From contig CAZEFW010000039.1 of NCBI GenBank assembly GCA_964511535.1, forward strand, positions 1 to 57,856: 57,856 bases of DNA, in the 5' to 3' direction. The translations under genes and the position numbers were made by a program. The notes under the pieces are model-generated. The model made no database searches and was not told the DNA's origin. It saw nothing but the letters and a program-made list of their open reading frames with translations. Below, piece after piece: positions 26,335-34,726 of the stretch; the first letter of the stretch is position 1, and every line of letters starts with the position of its first letter. The DNA comes from CAZCFB01 sp964511535 (GTDB lineage: Bacteria > Myxococcota_A > Polyangia > GCA-2747355 > CAZCFB01).

Positions 26335-27276
26335 TCAGGGCGCCAGCAGCATGTCCGCCAGCACCAGCGCGGCCATGGCCTCGGCCACGGGCAGGATGCG
26401 GGGCACGATGCACGGGTCGTGGCGCCCGCCCACGCGCAGCTCCACCGCCTCGCCGCTGGTGTTCACCGTGCGCTGGGGCAAGTTGATGCTCGGCGTGGGC
26501 TTCACCGTCAGCTCCACCCGCAGCTCTCCCGCCTCCCGGGGCTCCCGGGCGGCCAGGGCCTTGACCGCGCCGATGCTCACCAGCGCCTCGGAGAGCCGCA
26601 CCATCAGGCCCGCCTCGTGCTCCAGCCAGGGGCCCGGCGCGCCGCGAATCACCACCTCCACCGCGCCTCCCACCGAGTCCCCCTGCTCCCGCGCCGCGTG
26701 GATCGCCTGCTCCATGGCCTGGGCCGCGGCGTGGTCCGCGCAGCGCAGCGGGTTGAGGCCCATGTGCACCTCGCGAAAGGCCCGCGCGCGCGCTCCGCCC
26801 ACCTGCACCGTGTGGGCGAAGATCGAGATGCCGCGCGGCTCGAGCAGCTGCAGCGCCACCGCGCCGGCCGCCACCCGCGCCACGGTCTCACGCCCCGACG
26901 CCCGGCCGCCGCCGCGCCACTCGCGCAGCCCGTACTTGCCCTGAAACGTGATGTCCGCGTGGCCCGGGCGGAACACCTCCCGCAGCCTGTCGTAAGCGCC
27001 CGAGCGCGCGTCGCGGTTGCCCACGGTCATGGCCAGGGGCGCGCCGGTGGTCCGCCCCTCCATCAGCCCCGAGAGCACCATGACCCGATCCTCTTCCTGC
27101 CGGCTGGAGCTGAGCTCCGAGCGGCCCGGGCGGCGTCGGTCCATCAGCTCCTGCACCGCCTCGAGGTCCATGTACAGCCCCGGCGGCAGGCCGTCGATCA
27201 TCACGCCGAGGCAGGGCCCGTGGGACTCACCGAAGGTCGTGATGCGGAAGTTGCTGCCAAAGCTGTTGAAGGACAA
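26335..27276 (-). CDS. aroC: Chorismate synthase
   Basis: About 313 residues, somewhat shorter than the common 350-390. Signatures seen: FRITTFGESHG at the start, DGLPPG, RPGHAD, the FMN/substrate motif REWRGGGRASGRETVARVAAGA, GDSVGGAVEV and GGRHDPCIVPR. It converts EPSP to chorismate using reduced FMN, the last common step of aromatic synthesis. The start is TTG 27276, giving the normal N-terminus after SFNSFGSNF and having AGAGGTGG just upstream. This overlaps aroK by 50 bases. Last gene of the kinase-regulator-aro operon. Confidence 0.93.
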   Translation of the reverse strand: MSFNSFGSNFRITTFGESHGPCLGVMIDGLPPGLYMDLEAVQELMDRRRPGRSELSSSRQEEDRVMVLSGLMEGRTTGAPLAMTVGNRDARSGAYDRLREVFRPGHADITFQGKYGLREWRGGGRASGRETVARVAAGAVALQLLEPRGISIFAHTVQVGGARARAFREVHMGLNPLRCADHAAAQAMEQAIHAAREQGDSVGGAVEVVIRGAPGPWLEHEAGLMVRLSEALVSIGAVKALAAREPREAGELRVELTVKPTPSINLPQRTVNTSGEAVELRVGGRHDPCIVPRILPVAEAMAALVLADMLLAP

Positions 27277-27748
27277 GGGCCACCTCTCGCACGCCGCGCC
27301 GCTCAGTATCCACAATTCGCCCGGCGCAGGCCATGTAATGTCGCTGGCGGCGCTCCAGCAGCGCGCCCAGCTCCTGCTCCGGATCGGCGCCCGTGAGCGA
27401 GGGGCGGTCCGAGCCGGCGATGCGGCTGGCCAGCACCTCCGCCGGGGCGCGCAGCCAGATCACGCCCGGCGATGCCTCCAGCGCCCGGCGCACCTGCGGC
27501 ATGGTGACGCAGCCCCCGCCGGTGGCCACGATGTGATCGGGCCGGGCCAGCAGCTCCAGGGTCACCTCCAGCTCGAGCTCGCGGAAGGCCGGCTCGCCCT
27601 GCCTGGCGAAGAGCTCCGCCACCGTCATGCGCGCCACGCGCTCGATCTGCCGGTCGGCGTCCACGAAGTCCACGCCCAGCTGCTCGGCGGCCAGGGCGCC
27701 GGCCGCGCTCTTGCCCGCGCCCCGCATGCCGATCAGGTGCAGGCTCAT
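27227..27748 (-). CDS. aroK: Shikimate kinase
   Basis: 173 residues, standard length. P-loop GMRGAGKS (residues 7-14), shikimate-binding Asp/Arg in DFVDADRQIE and AFRELE, and the ATGGGCV motif. It phosphorylates shikimate to shikimate 3-phosphate in the cytoplasm. Its ATG overlaps the aroA stop by four bases (ATGA) and its tail overlaps aroC. The order aroA-aroK-aroC puts consecutive pathway steps together. Confidence 0.95.
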   Translation of the reverse strand: MSLHLIGMRGAGKSAAGALAAEQLGVDFVDADRQIERVARMTVAELFARQGEPAFRELELEVTLELLARPDHIVATGGGCVTMPQVRRALEASPGVIWLRAPAEVLASRIAGSDRPSLTGADPEQELGALLERRQRHYMACAGRIVDTERRGVREVALVLQQLWQQLPHHDLR

Positions 27749-28944
27749 GGCGCGCCCAACCGCTTCAGGTCATCCCAGAACGCGGGGTACGACTTGTCCA
27801 CGCAACCCGGGTCGAGCACCTGCACCTCCGGCTGGCGCAGCGACAGCAGGCCGAAGGCCATGGCCATGCGGTGGTCCTGCGCCGGGTCGAGCCGCGCCGG
27901 GCGAAGGTCAGGGTCCGCCGCGCCGGTGATCACCAGCCCGTCGTCCCGCTCGGTGACCGCGACCCCCGCCGCCTGCAGCCCCCGGGCGAGCACCGCCAGC
28001 CGGTCCGACTCCTTGTGCCGGGCGTGGGCCACGTCCACGATCTCGGAGCGTCCCGGGGCAAAGGCGCAGGCCGCCGCCAGGGGCGCCACCAGGTCGGGGC
28101 AGTGCAGCAACGAAAACTCCCGCGGCGCGGGCCCGCGCAGCTGCTCCAGGTGCGCCGCGAAGGCGCGGTCCCCCTGCACCGAGTCGGGGTTCAGGTTGGG
28201 CACCTGCACCTCGCGCCCCGTGATGAAGCCCGCGGCCAGCAAGAACGCCCCGCCGGACCAGTCGCCCTCCACCGCCATCTCCCGGGCATGATACGGCCCG
28301 CGGGGTACCGACAGCCGCTCCCCGTCGCGGCCCACCGTCACGCCGGAGGCAGCCATCATGTCCAGGGTCATCTGCAGGTACGGCTCGGAGACCCGCTCGC
28401 CGGTGACCCGCAGCTCCAGCCCCCCGGGCAGGCAAGGGCCGGACAGCAGCAGGGCGCTGATGAACTGGGAGCTGCGGCTGCCGTCCACCGTGGCCTCGCT
28501 CCCTGCCTCGCCGCGCCGGGTGAGGGTCAGGGGCAGCACCGCGCCACCGCCCGGCAGGTCCGCCTGCACCCCCAGCATGTCCAGGGCGTCCAGCAGCTCG
28601 GTCATGGGCCGGCGCACCAGGCGCCCGCGGCCCTCCAGCCGCAGCGGGTCGGCCAGCAGCAACGACAGCGGCGCCACGAAGCGCAAAGTGGTGCCGCCCT
28701 CGCCGCAGTCCAGGGCGCCGCCAGGGTGCGCCGGGGTCGCGCCGAAGCCGTCCACGGTCAGGCCCTCGTCCGGCCCCTGCTGGATCACCGCGCCCAGGGC
28801 GCGCAGTGCGCCCGACAGGTGCCGGCTGTCGCCGCACTCCAGGGCGCCCCGGATCACGCTGCGCCCCCGCGCCAGGGCGGCCAGCATCAGGGCGCGCTGG
28901 GTCTGGCTCTTGGAGCCGGGCGCCTGCAAACGCAGCGGGGTCAC
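27745..28944 (-). CDS. aroA: 3-phosphoshikimate 1-carboxyvinyltransferase (EPSP synthase)
   Basis: 399 residues. EPSP synthase motifs: APGSKSQTQRAL near the N-terminus, GEGGTTLRF (the phosphoenolpyruvate-site loop, normally GNAGTxxR), RRPMTELLDAL, GSRSSQFISALLL, HARHKESDRL and DHRMAMA. It joins shikimate 3-phosphate and phosphoenolpyruvate. In the glycine-rich loop the usual Asn-Ala is Glu-Gly, a variant worth noting for inhibitor sensitivity. The start is GTG 28944, overlapping the upstream aroDE stop (GTGA); the long upstream extension is a shadow of aroDE. Confidence 0.94.
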   Translation of the reverse strand: MTPLRLQAPGSKSQTQRALMLAALARGRSVIRGALECGDSRHLSGALRALGAVIQQGPDEGLTVDGFGATPAHPGGALDCGEGGTTLRFVAPLSLLLADPLRLEGRGRLVRRPMTELLDALDMLGVQADLPGGGAVLPLTLTRRGEAGSEATVDGSRSSQFISALLLSGPCLPGGLELRVTGERVSEPYLQMTLDMMAASGVTVGRDGERLSVPRGPYHAREMAVEGDWSGGAFLLAAGFITGREVQVPNLNPDSVQGDRAFAAHLEQLRGPAPREFSLLHCPDLVAPLAAACAFAPGRSEIVDVAHARHKESDRLAVLARGLQAAGVAVTERDDGLVITGAADPDLRPARLDPAQDHRMAMAFGLLSLRQPEVQVLDPGCVDKSYPAFWDDLKRLGAP

Positions 28945-30368
28945 GCGCGCCTCCAGGTCTGCTCCAGCGCCTCGCGGATCTCCCCGAGCTCCAGCGCCTC
29001 GCCGGTGAGCAGCGGGATCTGCGCCGCGCCCTGGCGCACCCACCAGTCCGCGCCGTCGAAGGTGCTCGCCCCGTCGCTGGCCGCCCGCCGCAGCAGGGGG
29101 GTGCCGCCGGGCCGCAGCGCAGCGTCCACCACCCCCTTGCCCGCCAAAGAGATGTCCGCGGGCAGAGGATCGCCGAGGCCGTCGCTGCCCACCGGCGTGG
29201 CGTTGACCAGGGCGGCGAAGGGCCGCCGGCCGCGCCGCGCCCAGGGGACAAATGTCGCGCCCAGGGCCTCCCCCCGCACCGCGTCCCGGGCGCTGACCTC
29301 GCAGGTGCAGCCGAGCCTGGCGCAGGCCGCCACCGCCGCCCGGGCCGCGCCCCCCGCGCCGAGCACCAGCACGGGCCCTGCCCGCCAGGGCTCCAGCAGC
29401 TGAGCCAGGGCGTCCACGTCGGTGTTGGCCGCCAGCCAGCCTCCCTCCCGACGGACCAGGGTGTTGCACGCGCCGGCGTGCGCGTCGCCGGGGCGCAACC
29501 AGCCGCGCGCCGCGGGCAGCAGCTCCAGCTTGGCCGGCATGGTCACCGTGAGCCCCACGAAGCCGAGCCGCTGCAGCACGGGCAGGGCCTCCAGGGGCCG
29601 GCGCGTCACCACCGGCAGGTAGCGCCAGGGCAGCCCCCGCCTGGAGAAGATCCGGTTGTACACCGGCGGCCCGGGCGACCCCATCACCTGGGGCCCGCCC
29701 ACCAGCCCCAGGGGCTCGAGCCCCACCTGCTGCAGCCGCAGGTCCGACGCTTCTCCCACGGACAGCTGGCCCGGCGCCACCGCCGGCGCGCCGTCGGCCA
29801 GCAGATAGGTCCAGGGAGAGCCGAACCGCCGGTACAGCGCGCGGGAGAGCAGGCCCGCGTCGCCCATGGCGATGCGCAGGACCTCGCGCGGCTCGTCCGG
29901 CAGCACCCCCAGCACCTCCCCCAGCTCGGCCGCGTCCTGCACCGCCACCGCCAGCTTGAGCAGGTCGGCGGGCTGCCGGGCCAGGCGCGCCGCGTCCGCC
30001 GCGTCCACGCCCCCCGGCTCGAAGCGGTGCATGGAGCAGATCAGCCGCGTATCCCCCCGGCGCTGAAACAGCTCGCGCCGCAGCGCCTCCGGAGCCGAGG
30101 CCTCCACGTCCAGGTACGCGGGCCCCAGCGCCAGCGCGCGCCGCAGCAGCTCGGCGTGCTCGCCCTCGCTGCCGGAGAAACCGCCCCCCTCGGCTTCACC
30201 GCGGCAGGTGATCAGCAGCCGGGGCGTGCTGCCCAGCAGCGACAGCACCTCGTCGTCCACCGCCTCGAGCAGGTCGAGGCGCACCTCCTGCAACTCCGCG
30301 TCCCGGTGCGCCTCCAGCCGGCGGGCCAGGGCCCCGACCTCGCGCTCACCGCCGGTGACGCAGATCAT
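28941..30368 (-). CDS. aroDE: Fused type I 3-dehydroquinate dehydratase / shikimate dehydrogenase
   Basis: 475 residues. The N-terminal ~215 are a type I dehydroquinase with the catalytic His (ICSMHRF) and Schiff-base Lys (LLKLAV). The C-terminal ~255 are a shikimate dehydrogenase with TVTMPAK (catalytic Lys), GACNTL, NTDVDA and NADP-loop VLGAGGAARAA. The substrate loop that normally reads SxSPxxHN is GSPGPPVYN here, changing the second Ser and the His. This two-domain order is best known from plants. ATG 30368 overlaps the aroB stop by four bases. The gene symbol is descriptive. Confidence 0.92.
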   Translation of the reverse strand: MICVTGGEREVGALARRLEAHRDAELQEVRLDLLEAVDDEVLSLLGSTPRLLITCRGEAEGGGFSGSEGEHAELLRRALALGPAYLDVEASAPEALRRELFQRRGDTRLICSMHRFEPGGVDAADAARLARQPADLLKLAVAVQDAAELGEVLGVLPDEPREVLRIAMGDAGLLSRALYRRFGSPWTYLLADGAPAVAPGQLSVGEASDLRLQQVGLEPLGLVGGPQVMGSPGPPVYNRIFSRRGLPWRYLPVVTRRPLEALPVLQRLGFVGLTVTMPAKLELLPAARGWLRPGDAHAGACNTLVRREGGWLAANTDVDALAQLLEPWRAGPVLVLGAGGAARAAVAACARLGCTCEVSARDAVRGEALGATFVPWARRGRRPFAALVNATPVGSDGLGDPLPADISLAGKGVVDAALRPGGTPLLRRAASDGASTFDGADWWVRQGAAQIPLLTGEALELGEIREALEQTWRRA

Positions 30369-31450
30369 GCCCCGGCGTCCTGCCAGAGCCGCCGCAGCAG
30401 CTCCACCGGCACGGCCACGGTGCACCCGTCGTCCTGGCCCGCCATCTGCCCCAGGCGCGCCGGCAGGGCCGCGCGCAGGCTGCCGCCGCGGTTCTTCTTG
30501 TCCTGCATCAGGTGCGGCTCGAGCTGCTCGAAGGTCAGCGCGGGCGCGCCCTGCAGCAGGCCCAGCCGGCTCAGCATCCACTCCAGCCGCGTCAGCTCCT
30601 CGCGCGGCAGGCCGCAAAGCTCCACGGCCGCCCGCGCCTCCACCTTCATGCCCAGGGCCACCGCCGCGCCGTGAGCCACGGCGTGCTCCGAGGCCGCCTC
30701 CACCGCGTGGCCCACGGTGTGCCCGAAGTTGAGCACCGCCCGCTGCCCCGCCTCCAGCTCGTCCTGCTGCACGATGCGCGCCTTGACCTGCACGGCCCGC
30801 ACCAGCAGCTCCGTTCGCACCGCGCCCCCCCGCGCCAGCCACTCCTGGTCATGCTCCAGCTGCTCGAACAGCTCACGGTCCGCCACCACGCCATGCTTGA
30901 GCAGCTCGGCCAGCCCGTTGCGCCGCTCCGCGCGCGGCAAGGTGCCCAGCAGGTCCGGATCCATGAGCACCTCCGCCGGCTGGTGAAACGCGCCCACCAG
31001 GTTCTTGCCAAACGGCGTGTTGACCCCGGTCTTGCCGCCCACCGACGCGTCCACCATGGCCAGCAGCGACGTGGGCACGGCCACCCACGGCACCGCCCGC
31101 ATGTAGGTGGCGGCCACGTAGCCGGCCAGGTCGGTGCTCACGCCGCCGCCCAGGGCCACCACCTTGCCCCCACGGTCCAGACCGTGCGCCAGCAGCCGGT
31201 CCTCCAGCGCCTCCTTGGTGAGGCGGGTCTTGCTCGCCTCGCCCGCGGGGAAGTCCGCGGTGATCACCCGGGCGCCGCCCTGCTCCAGCAGCCCCGCCGC
31301 GCGCTCGCCGTACAGGGACATCACGTTGTCGTCGCCCACCAGGGCCACTACCCCGTCTCCCCCCACCTCGCCCAGCAGATCCATGGCGCCACGGCCCACG
31401 CGCAGGCGAGAGCGCCGCCCGCCCGCCAGCTGCATCACGATCTCGTGCAC
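30365..31450 (-). CDS. aroB: 3-dehydroquinate synthase
   Basis: 361 residues. Motifs: VALVGDDNV, GEASKT, GGGVSTDLAGYVAATYMRA (NAD site), PTSLLAMVDASVGGKTGVN, ELLKHGVV, NFGHTVGHAVE and HGAAVALGM, with Zn-binding His/Glu in their usual places. It cyclises DAHP to 3-dehydroquinate. GTG 31450 gives a normal AroB N-terminus and lies two bases after the regulator's stop; ATG 31435 is an alternative. Its position directly behind a response regulator is unusual. Confidence 0.94.
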   Translation of the reverse strand: MHEIVMQLAGGRRSRLRVGRGAMDLLGEVGGDGVVALVGDDNVMSLYGERAAGLLEQGGARVITADFPAGEASKTRLTKEALEDRLLAHGLDRGGKVVALGGGVSTDLAGYVAATYMRAVPWVAVPTSLLAMVDASVGGKTGVNTPFGKNLVGAFHQPAEVLMDPDLLGTLPRAERRNGLAELLKHGVVADRELFEQLEHDQEWLARGGAVRTELLVRAVQVKARIVQQDELEAGQRAVLNFGHTVGHAVEAASEHAVAHGAAVALGMKVEARAAVELCGLPREELTRLEWMLSRLGLLQGAPALTFEQLEPHLMQDKKNRGGSLRAALPARLGQMAGQDDGCTVAVPVELLRRLWQDAGA

Positions 31451-31452
31451 CG

Positions 31453-32832
31453 CTACTTGGCCTCGCCCGCGCCGAGCCCGTATTTCTGCATGCGCCGCAG
31501 CAGCTGAAAGCGGCTGATGCCGAGCAGCCTGGCCGCTTCGGTCTTGACGTTGCCCGCCCGGTCCATGGCCTGCTTGATCATGCGCCGCTCCACGGTCTCC
31601 AGCGAGTCGGCGCCCGGCACGTAGTCCAGGGGGATGACCGGCCCGTCGCCCCGCCGCGTGGGCGGCTCCTCCAGCACCCGCCGAGGCAAGTGGTCCGGCT
31701 CGATGCACCCGGTCTCGGTGATGATCACCGCCCGCTCGATGATGTTCTTCAGCTCCCGCACGTTGCCCGGGAAGCTGTAGCCCTCCAGCCGCCGGGAAAC
31801 CTCCGCGCCGAGCGGCTCGAGCTCCTTGCCAAGCTTAACACCGAAGAACGCGCGGAAGTGCTCGGCCAGCAGCAGGATGTCCTCGGGCCGCTCGTTCAGC
31901 CGCGGCAAGTGCACCGGGAAGACGCTCAGCCGCTGGTACAGGTCCATGCGGAAGCTGCCCTGCTTCACCAGCTCGGCCAGGTCGCGGTTGCTCGCGGCCA
32001 CCACCCGGGCCCGCAGCGGCAGCGGGCGGTGGGAGCCGAGGCGGGTGAAGGTGCGCGTCTCGAGCACCCGCAGCAGCTTGCCCTGGAGGCTCTGCTCCAT
32101 GTCGCCGATCTCGTCCAGGAACACGGTGCCGGCCCCGGCCTCCTCGAAGGCGCCCTCCCGCGCCCGGTCGGCGCCGGTGAACGCGCCGCGCTCATGGCCG
32201 AACAGCAGGCTCTCGGCCAGGGTCGGCGGCAGGGCCACGCAGTCCACCGCCACCATGGGCGCCCCGGGGCAGGTCAGGTCGTGCAGGGAGCGGGCGGCCA
32301 CCTCCTTGCCCACGCCGGTCTCGCCGCTGATGAGCACCGTGGTCTCGGGCGCGCGCCGCAGCTTCTCCAGGTCATCCCGCACGCGGGTCACCGCCGCCGA
32401 GGCGCCGAGCAGCCCGTCCCGGCGATGCTCCTGCCAGCCGTCCGCCGCGCGGCGCAGGGAGACCCGCCGGCGGATCTCCAGCACCCGCTCCACCAGCGGG
32501 CCCAGGCTGGTCTCCTTGACCACGTAGTCCTCGGCCCCGCGCCGGATGGCGGCCACCGCCTGGGGGATGGTCTGGTAGGCGGTCATCACCACCACCGCGG
32601 GCCGGGGTTGGCGTGCCAGCAGCCGCGGCAGCAGGGAGATCCCCTCCTGATCCGGCAGGCGGTTGTCCAGCAGGATGGCGTCGAAGGGCGAGGCCTCTGC
32701 CTGGCGCAGGGCGCCCGCAGCGTCGTGGGCCACGGCGCAGGTCACGCCGTGGCGGCGCAGCTCCCTCACAACCGCCCTGGCATACAGCTCCTCGTCGTCC
32801 ACCACCAGGGTGGTGAAGGTCTCGTCAGGCAT
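31453..32832 (-). CDS. Sigma-54-dependent NtrC-family response regulator
   Basis: 459 residues. Receiver domain (~1-120) with acidic pocket VVDDEE, phospho-acceptor Asp in ILLDNRLPD, and MTAY plus Lys in YVVKE. AAA+ domain (~140-380) with Walker A GETGVGKE, the sigma-54 contact loop GAFTGA, Walker B VFLDEIGD and an arginine-finger region. Fis-type helix-turn-helix at the C-terminus (AARLLGISRFQLLRRMQKYG). It should activate sigma-54 promoters. It overlaps the sensor kinase gene by eight bases and is followed after two bases by aroB. Candidate targets are the -24/-12 elements at 34680 and 26125. Confidence 0.94.
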   Translation of the reverse strand: MPDETFTTLVVDDEELYARAVVRELRRHGVTCAVAHDAAGALRQAEASPFDAILLDNRLPDQEGISLLPRLLARQPRPAVVVMTAYQTIPQAVAAIRRGAEDYVVKETSLGPLVERVLEIRRRVSLRRAADGWQEHRRDGLLGASAAVTRVRDDLEKLRRAPETTVLISGETGVGKEVAARSLHDLTCPGAPMVAVDCVALPPTLAESLLFGHERGAFTGADRAREGAFEEAGAGTVFLDEIGDMEQSLQGKLLRVLETRTFTRLGSHRPLPLRARVVAASNRDLAELVKQGSFRMDLYQRLSVFPVHLPRLNERPEDILLLAEHFRAFFGVKLGKELEPLGAEVSRRLEGYSFPGNVRELKNIIERAVIITETGCIEPDHLPRRVLEEPPTRRGDGPVIPLDYVPGADSLETVERRMIKQAMDRAGNVKTEAARLLGISRFQLLRRMQKYGLGAGEAK

Positions 32833-34465
32833 CGTCGACTCCGCCCCCGTCCAGCGGCAGGGTCACCTCCACCCTGCAGCCACCGCCCTCGCGGTCGCTC
32901 AGCTCCACCAGCCCGCCGTGGGCCCTGGCGATCTTCTGGCACACCGCCAGCCCCAGCCCCGAGCCGTTGGCCTTGGTGGTGAAGAACGGCTGAAGGCACG
33001 CGTCAGCGCCGGCCTGCAGCCCCTGCCCCCGGTCCTCCACCACCGCCACCACATGCTGCCCCCGCAGCCGCGCGCCGCAGCGCAGGCGCGGCTCCGACCC
33101 GGAGGCCTCCAGGGCGTTGTTCAGCAAGTTGAAGAACAGGTGCTTGAGGGCATCACGGTCCCCCCACACGCGCAGGTCCGGGGCCACCGCCATGGTCAGC
33201 ACCTCGCCCGAGGCCCAGCGACGCCCCAGGCGGACGCGCCCCGCCTCGGCCACCACCTCGGCCAGGGGCACGTCGGTAAAGCGCAGCTCGTTGCGAGCCG
33301 CCACCAGGTGGTCGCGCAGGGTCATGTCCAGCTGGTCCACCTCCCGGGCCAGCGCGGCGAGGATCTCCCGGTGCTCGTCGCCCAGGTCCGCATCATGGCC
33401 GAGGCTGTCCAGGGTGGCGCCGATGGCCACCAGCGGGTTGCGCAGCTCGTGGGCCAGCTGGGCCGCCAGCTCGCCCATGGTGGCCAGGCGCTCCTGGCGC
33501 ACCAGCCTGCCGGTGGCCTCGCGGGTGTCCCACGGCTCGGTGCGCACCAGCACCATGAACCCCACCCCCCGGTGCTCTGCGTCTGCCAGCAGCACCGCCT
33601 CCACCCGCGCGGGCTGCAACCCGCCGCCATGCTCCAGCGCCGTGGCCCGCTCCTCGCTCGCCGGCGCGCCCGGGTCCAGCAGCTGGCGCGCCAGGATCAG
33701 CTCGATCTCCTCGGGGCGGTGAAACAGCCGCGCCACGGGCCGCCCGGCCAGCTCCGCCGAGGGCACGCCGAACAGCTCCTCGGCCGCGGCGTTGCAGGAG
33801 GTGACCACCCGCTCGGGATCGAGGAACAGCGCCGGGGCCGGCGCGCCCAGGGTCAGATGCAGCAGCTGGTTCTCCAGCGCCTGGTCCGCATCGCCGTTGC
33901 CCTTCTGGTCCCCGCCCATCGCCGCGTCGGCGGCGCTCATCAGGGCGCTGCCGTGGGACACCAGGTCGTTCTCCAGGGTCTCGCCGATGCGCCTGGCGCA
34001 GCGCAGGGCCACCTCGCACTGCTGCCGCGAAAATGGCCGGGCGCCCTCCTTCTCGAACAGCACCACGCCGTAGTTTCGCCCGCCGCTCAGGGCCGGCACG
34101 CACATGTAGCAGTGCTCGCCGATGAGCGCGCTGATCTGCTCCACCGCCGGCGCCGGGATGGCGCTGCCCACCAGCTCCTCCAGGGACGAGGTCTCCCGGA
34201 TGGCCTGGTCGCGCCAGGAGCGCACGATGAGGCTGTCGGCCGCCTGGTCGGTGGTGAAGCTGATCTTGCGGAAGGCGCCGCCCATCACCTCTTCGAGCTG
34301 CTCCAGCACCGGGAAGCTGGAGGCCATGGCACCCAGGCGGATGAAGATCTCGCCGGTGCGCTGGTTGATCAGCACCAGGTTGGTGGAGCTGCAGCCGAGC
34401 ATCTTGGCCGAGCCCCGCAGGACCGACTTGAGGAACTCTTCGAGGCTTGTGGTGCGGGCGTCCAT
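32825..34465 (-). CDS. GAF-PAS sensor histidine kinase
   Basis: 546 residues, apparently cytosolic: no membrane helix is seen. Residues ~5-190 look like a GAF domain (HCYMCVPALSGGRNYGVVLFEK), ~205-320 a PAS domain (PALFLDPERVVTSCNAAAEELFG), then the HisKA dimerisation helix with phospho-acceptor His in QLAHELRNPL and an HATPase_c domain (N box FFNLLNNALEAS, DRGQG, GSGLGLAVCQ). NtrB-like architecture, partner of the overlapping regulator. The signal is unknown; a GAF domain suggests a small soluble ligand. ATG 34465 has AAGGGTGGG upstream; ATG 34507 would extend it. Confidence 0.9.
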   Translation of the reverse strand: MDARTTSLEEFLKSVLRGSAKMLGCSSTNLVLINQRTGEIFIRLGAMASSFPVLEQLEEVMGGAFRKISFTTDQAADSLIVRSWRDQAIRETSSLEELVGSAIPAPAVEQISALIGEHCYMCVPALSGGRNYGVVLFEKEGARPFSRQQCEVALRCARRIGETLENDLVSHGSALMSAADAAMGGDQKGNGDADQALENQLLHLTLGAPAPALFLDPERVVTSCNAAAEELFGVPSAELAGRPVARLFHRPEEIELILARQLLDPGAPASEERATALEHGGGLQPARVEAVLLADAEHRGVGFMVLVRTEPWDTREATGRLVRQERLATMGELAAQLAHELRNPLVAIGATLDSLGHDADLGDEHREILAALAREVDQLDMTLRDHLVAARNELRFTDVPLAEVVAEAGRVRLGRRWASGEVLTMAVAPDLRVWGDRDALKHLFFNLLNNALEASGSEPRLRCGARLRGQHVVAVVEDRGQGLQAGADACLQPFFTTKANGSGLGLAVCQKIARAHGGLVELSDREGGGCRVEVTLPLDGGGVDDA

Positions 34466-34573
34466 GACGATCCCACCCTTAATGCCAACGGGCCGCCCGG
34501 GAATCAAGTGTTCATGGTCACATAACCTATTAATAATGCTCTTGTTATCGTGACAGGTGCTTCACTATTTCGA
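34466..34573. promoter_or_regulatory. Upstream region of the kinase-aro operon
   Basis: Contains an AT-rich stretch at 34522-34553 (CATAACCTATTAATAATGCT), conspicuous in this GC-rich DNA, which is the likely minus-strand promoter for the kinase. No well-spaced -35/-10 pair or good sigma-54 element on the minus strand could be chosen. Confidence 0.35.
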
Positions 34574-34607
34574 GCGCAGGCGCACGCGCGTGCGATATCG
34601 CACGCGC
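34574..34607. promoter_or_regulatory. 22-bp perfect palindrome plus shared 16-mer, candidate enhancer site
   Basis: 34586-34607 is a perfect palindrome with arms GCGCGTGCGAT and ATCGCACGCGC. The overlapping 34574-34589 reads GCGCAGGCGCACGCGC, identical to 26188-26203. It lies about 110 bases upstream of the predicted start from the sigma-54-like promoter at 34680, a typical NtrC-family site distance, and between the divergent kinase and aroG genes. Confidence 0.6.
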
Positions 34608-34679
34608 ACAAAGGGGCCGCGGGAGTGCCAGCAGGCCCTGTAGGCCCTCGCAGGGGCCCATACCGGGTAGCCGTGGGGC

Positions 34680-34695
34680 TGGCGCGCCCCTTGCT
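34680..34695 (+). promoter_or_regulatory. Sigma-54-type -24/-12 promoter for aroG
   Basis: TGGCGCGCCCCTTGCT matches TGGCAC-N5-TTGCA closely, with GG at 34681-34682, GC at 34693-34694 and exactly ten bases between. The predicted start is near 34706, so the aroG transcript would have a leader of about 165 bases. Confidence 0.55.
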
Positions 34696-34726
34696 AGGGA
34701 GCAGGGGTCAGCCAAGCGGACCGAGT

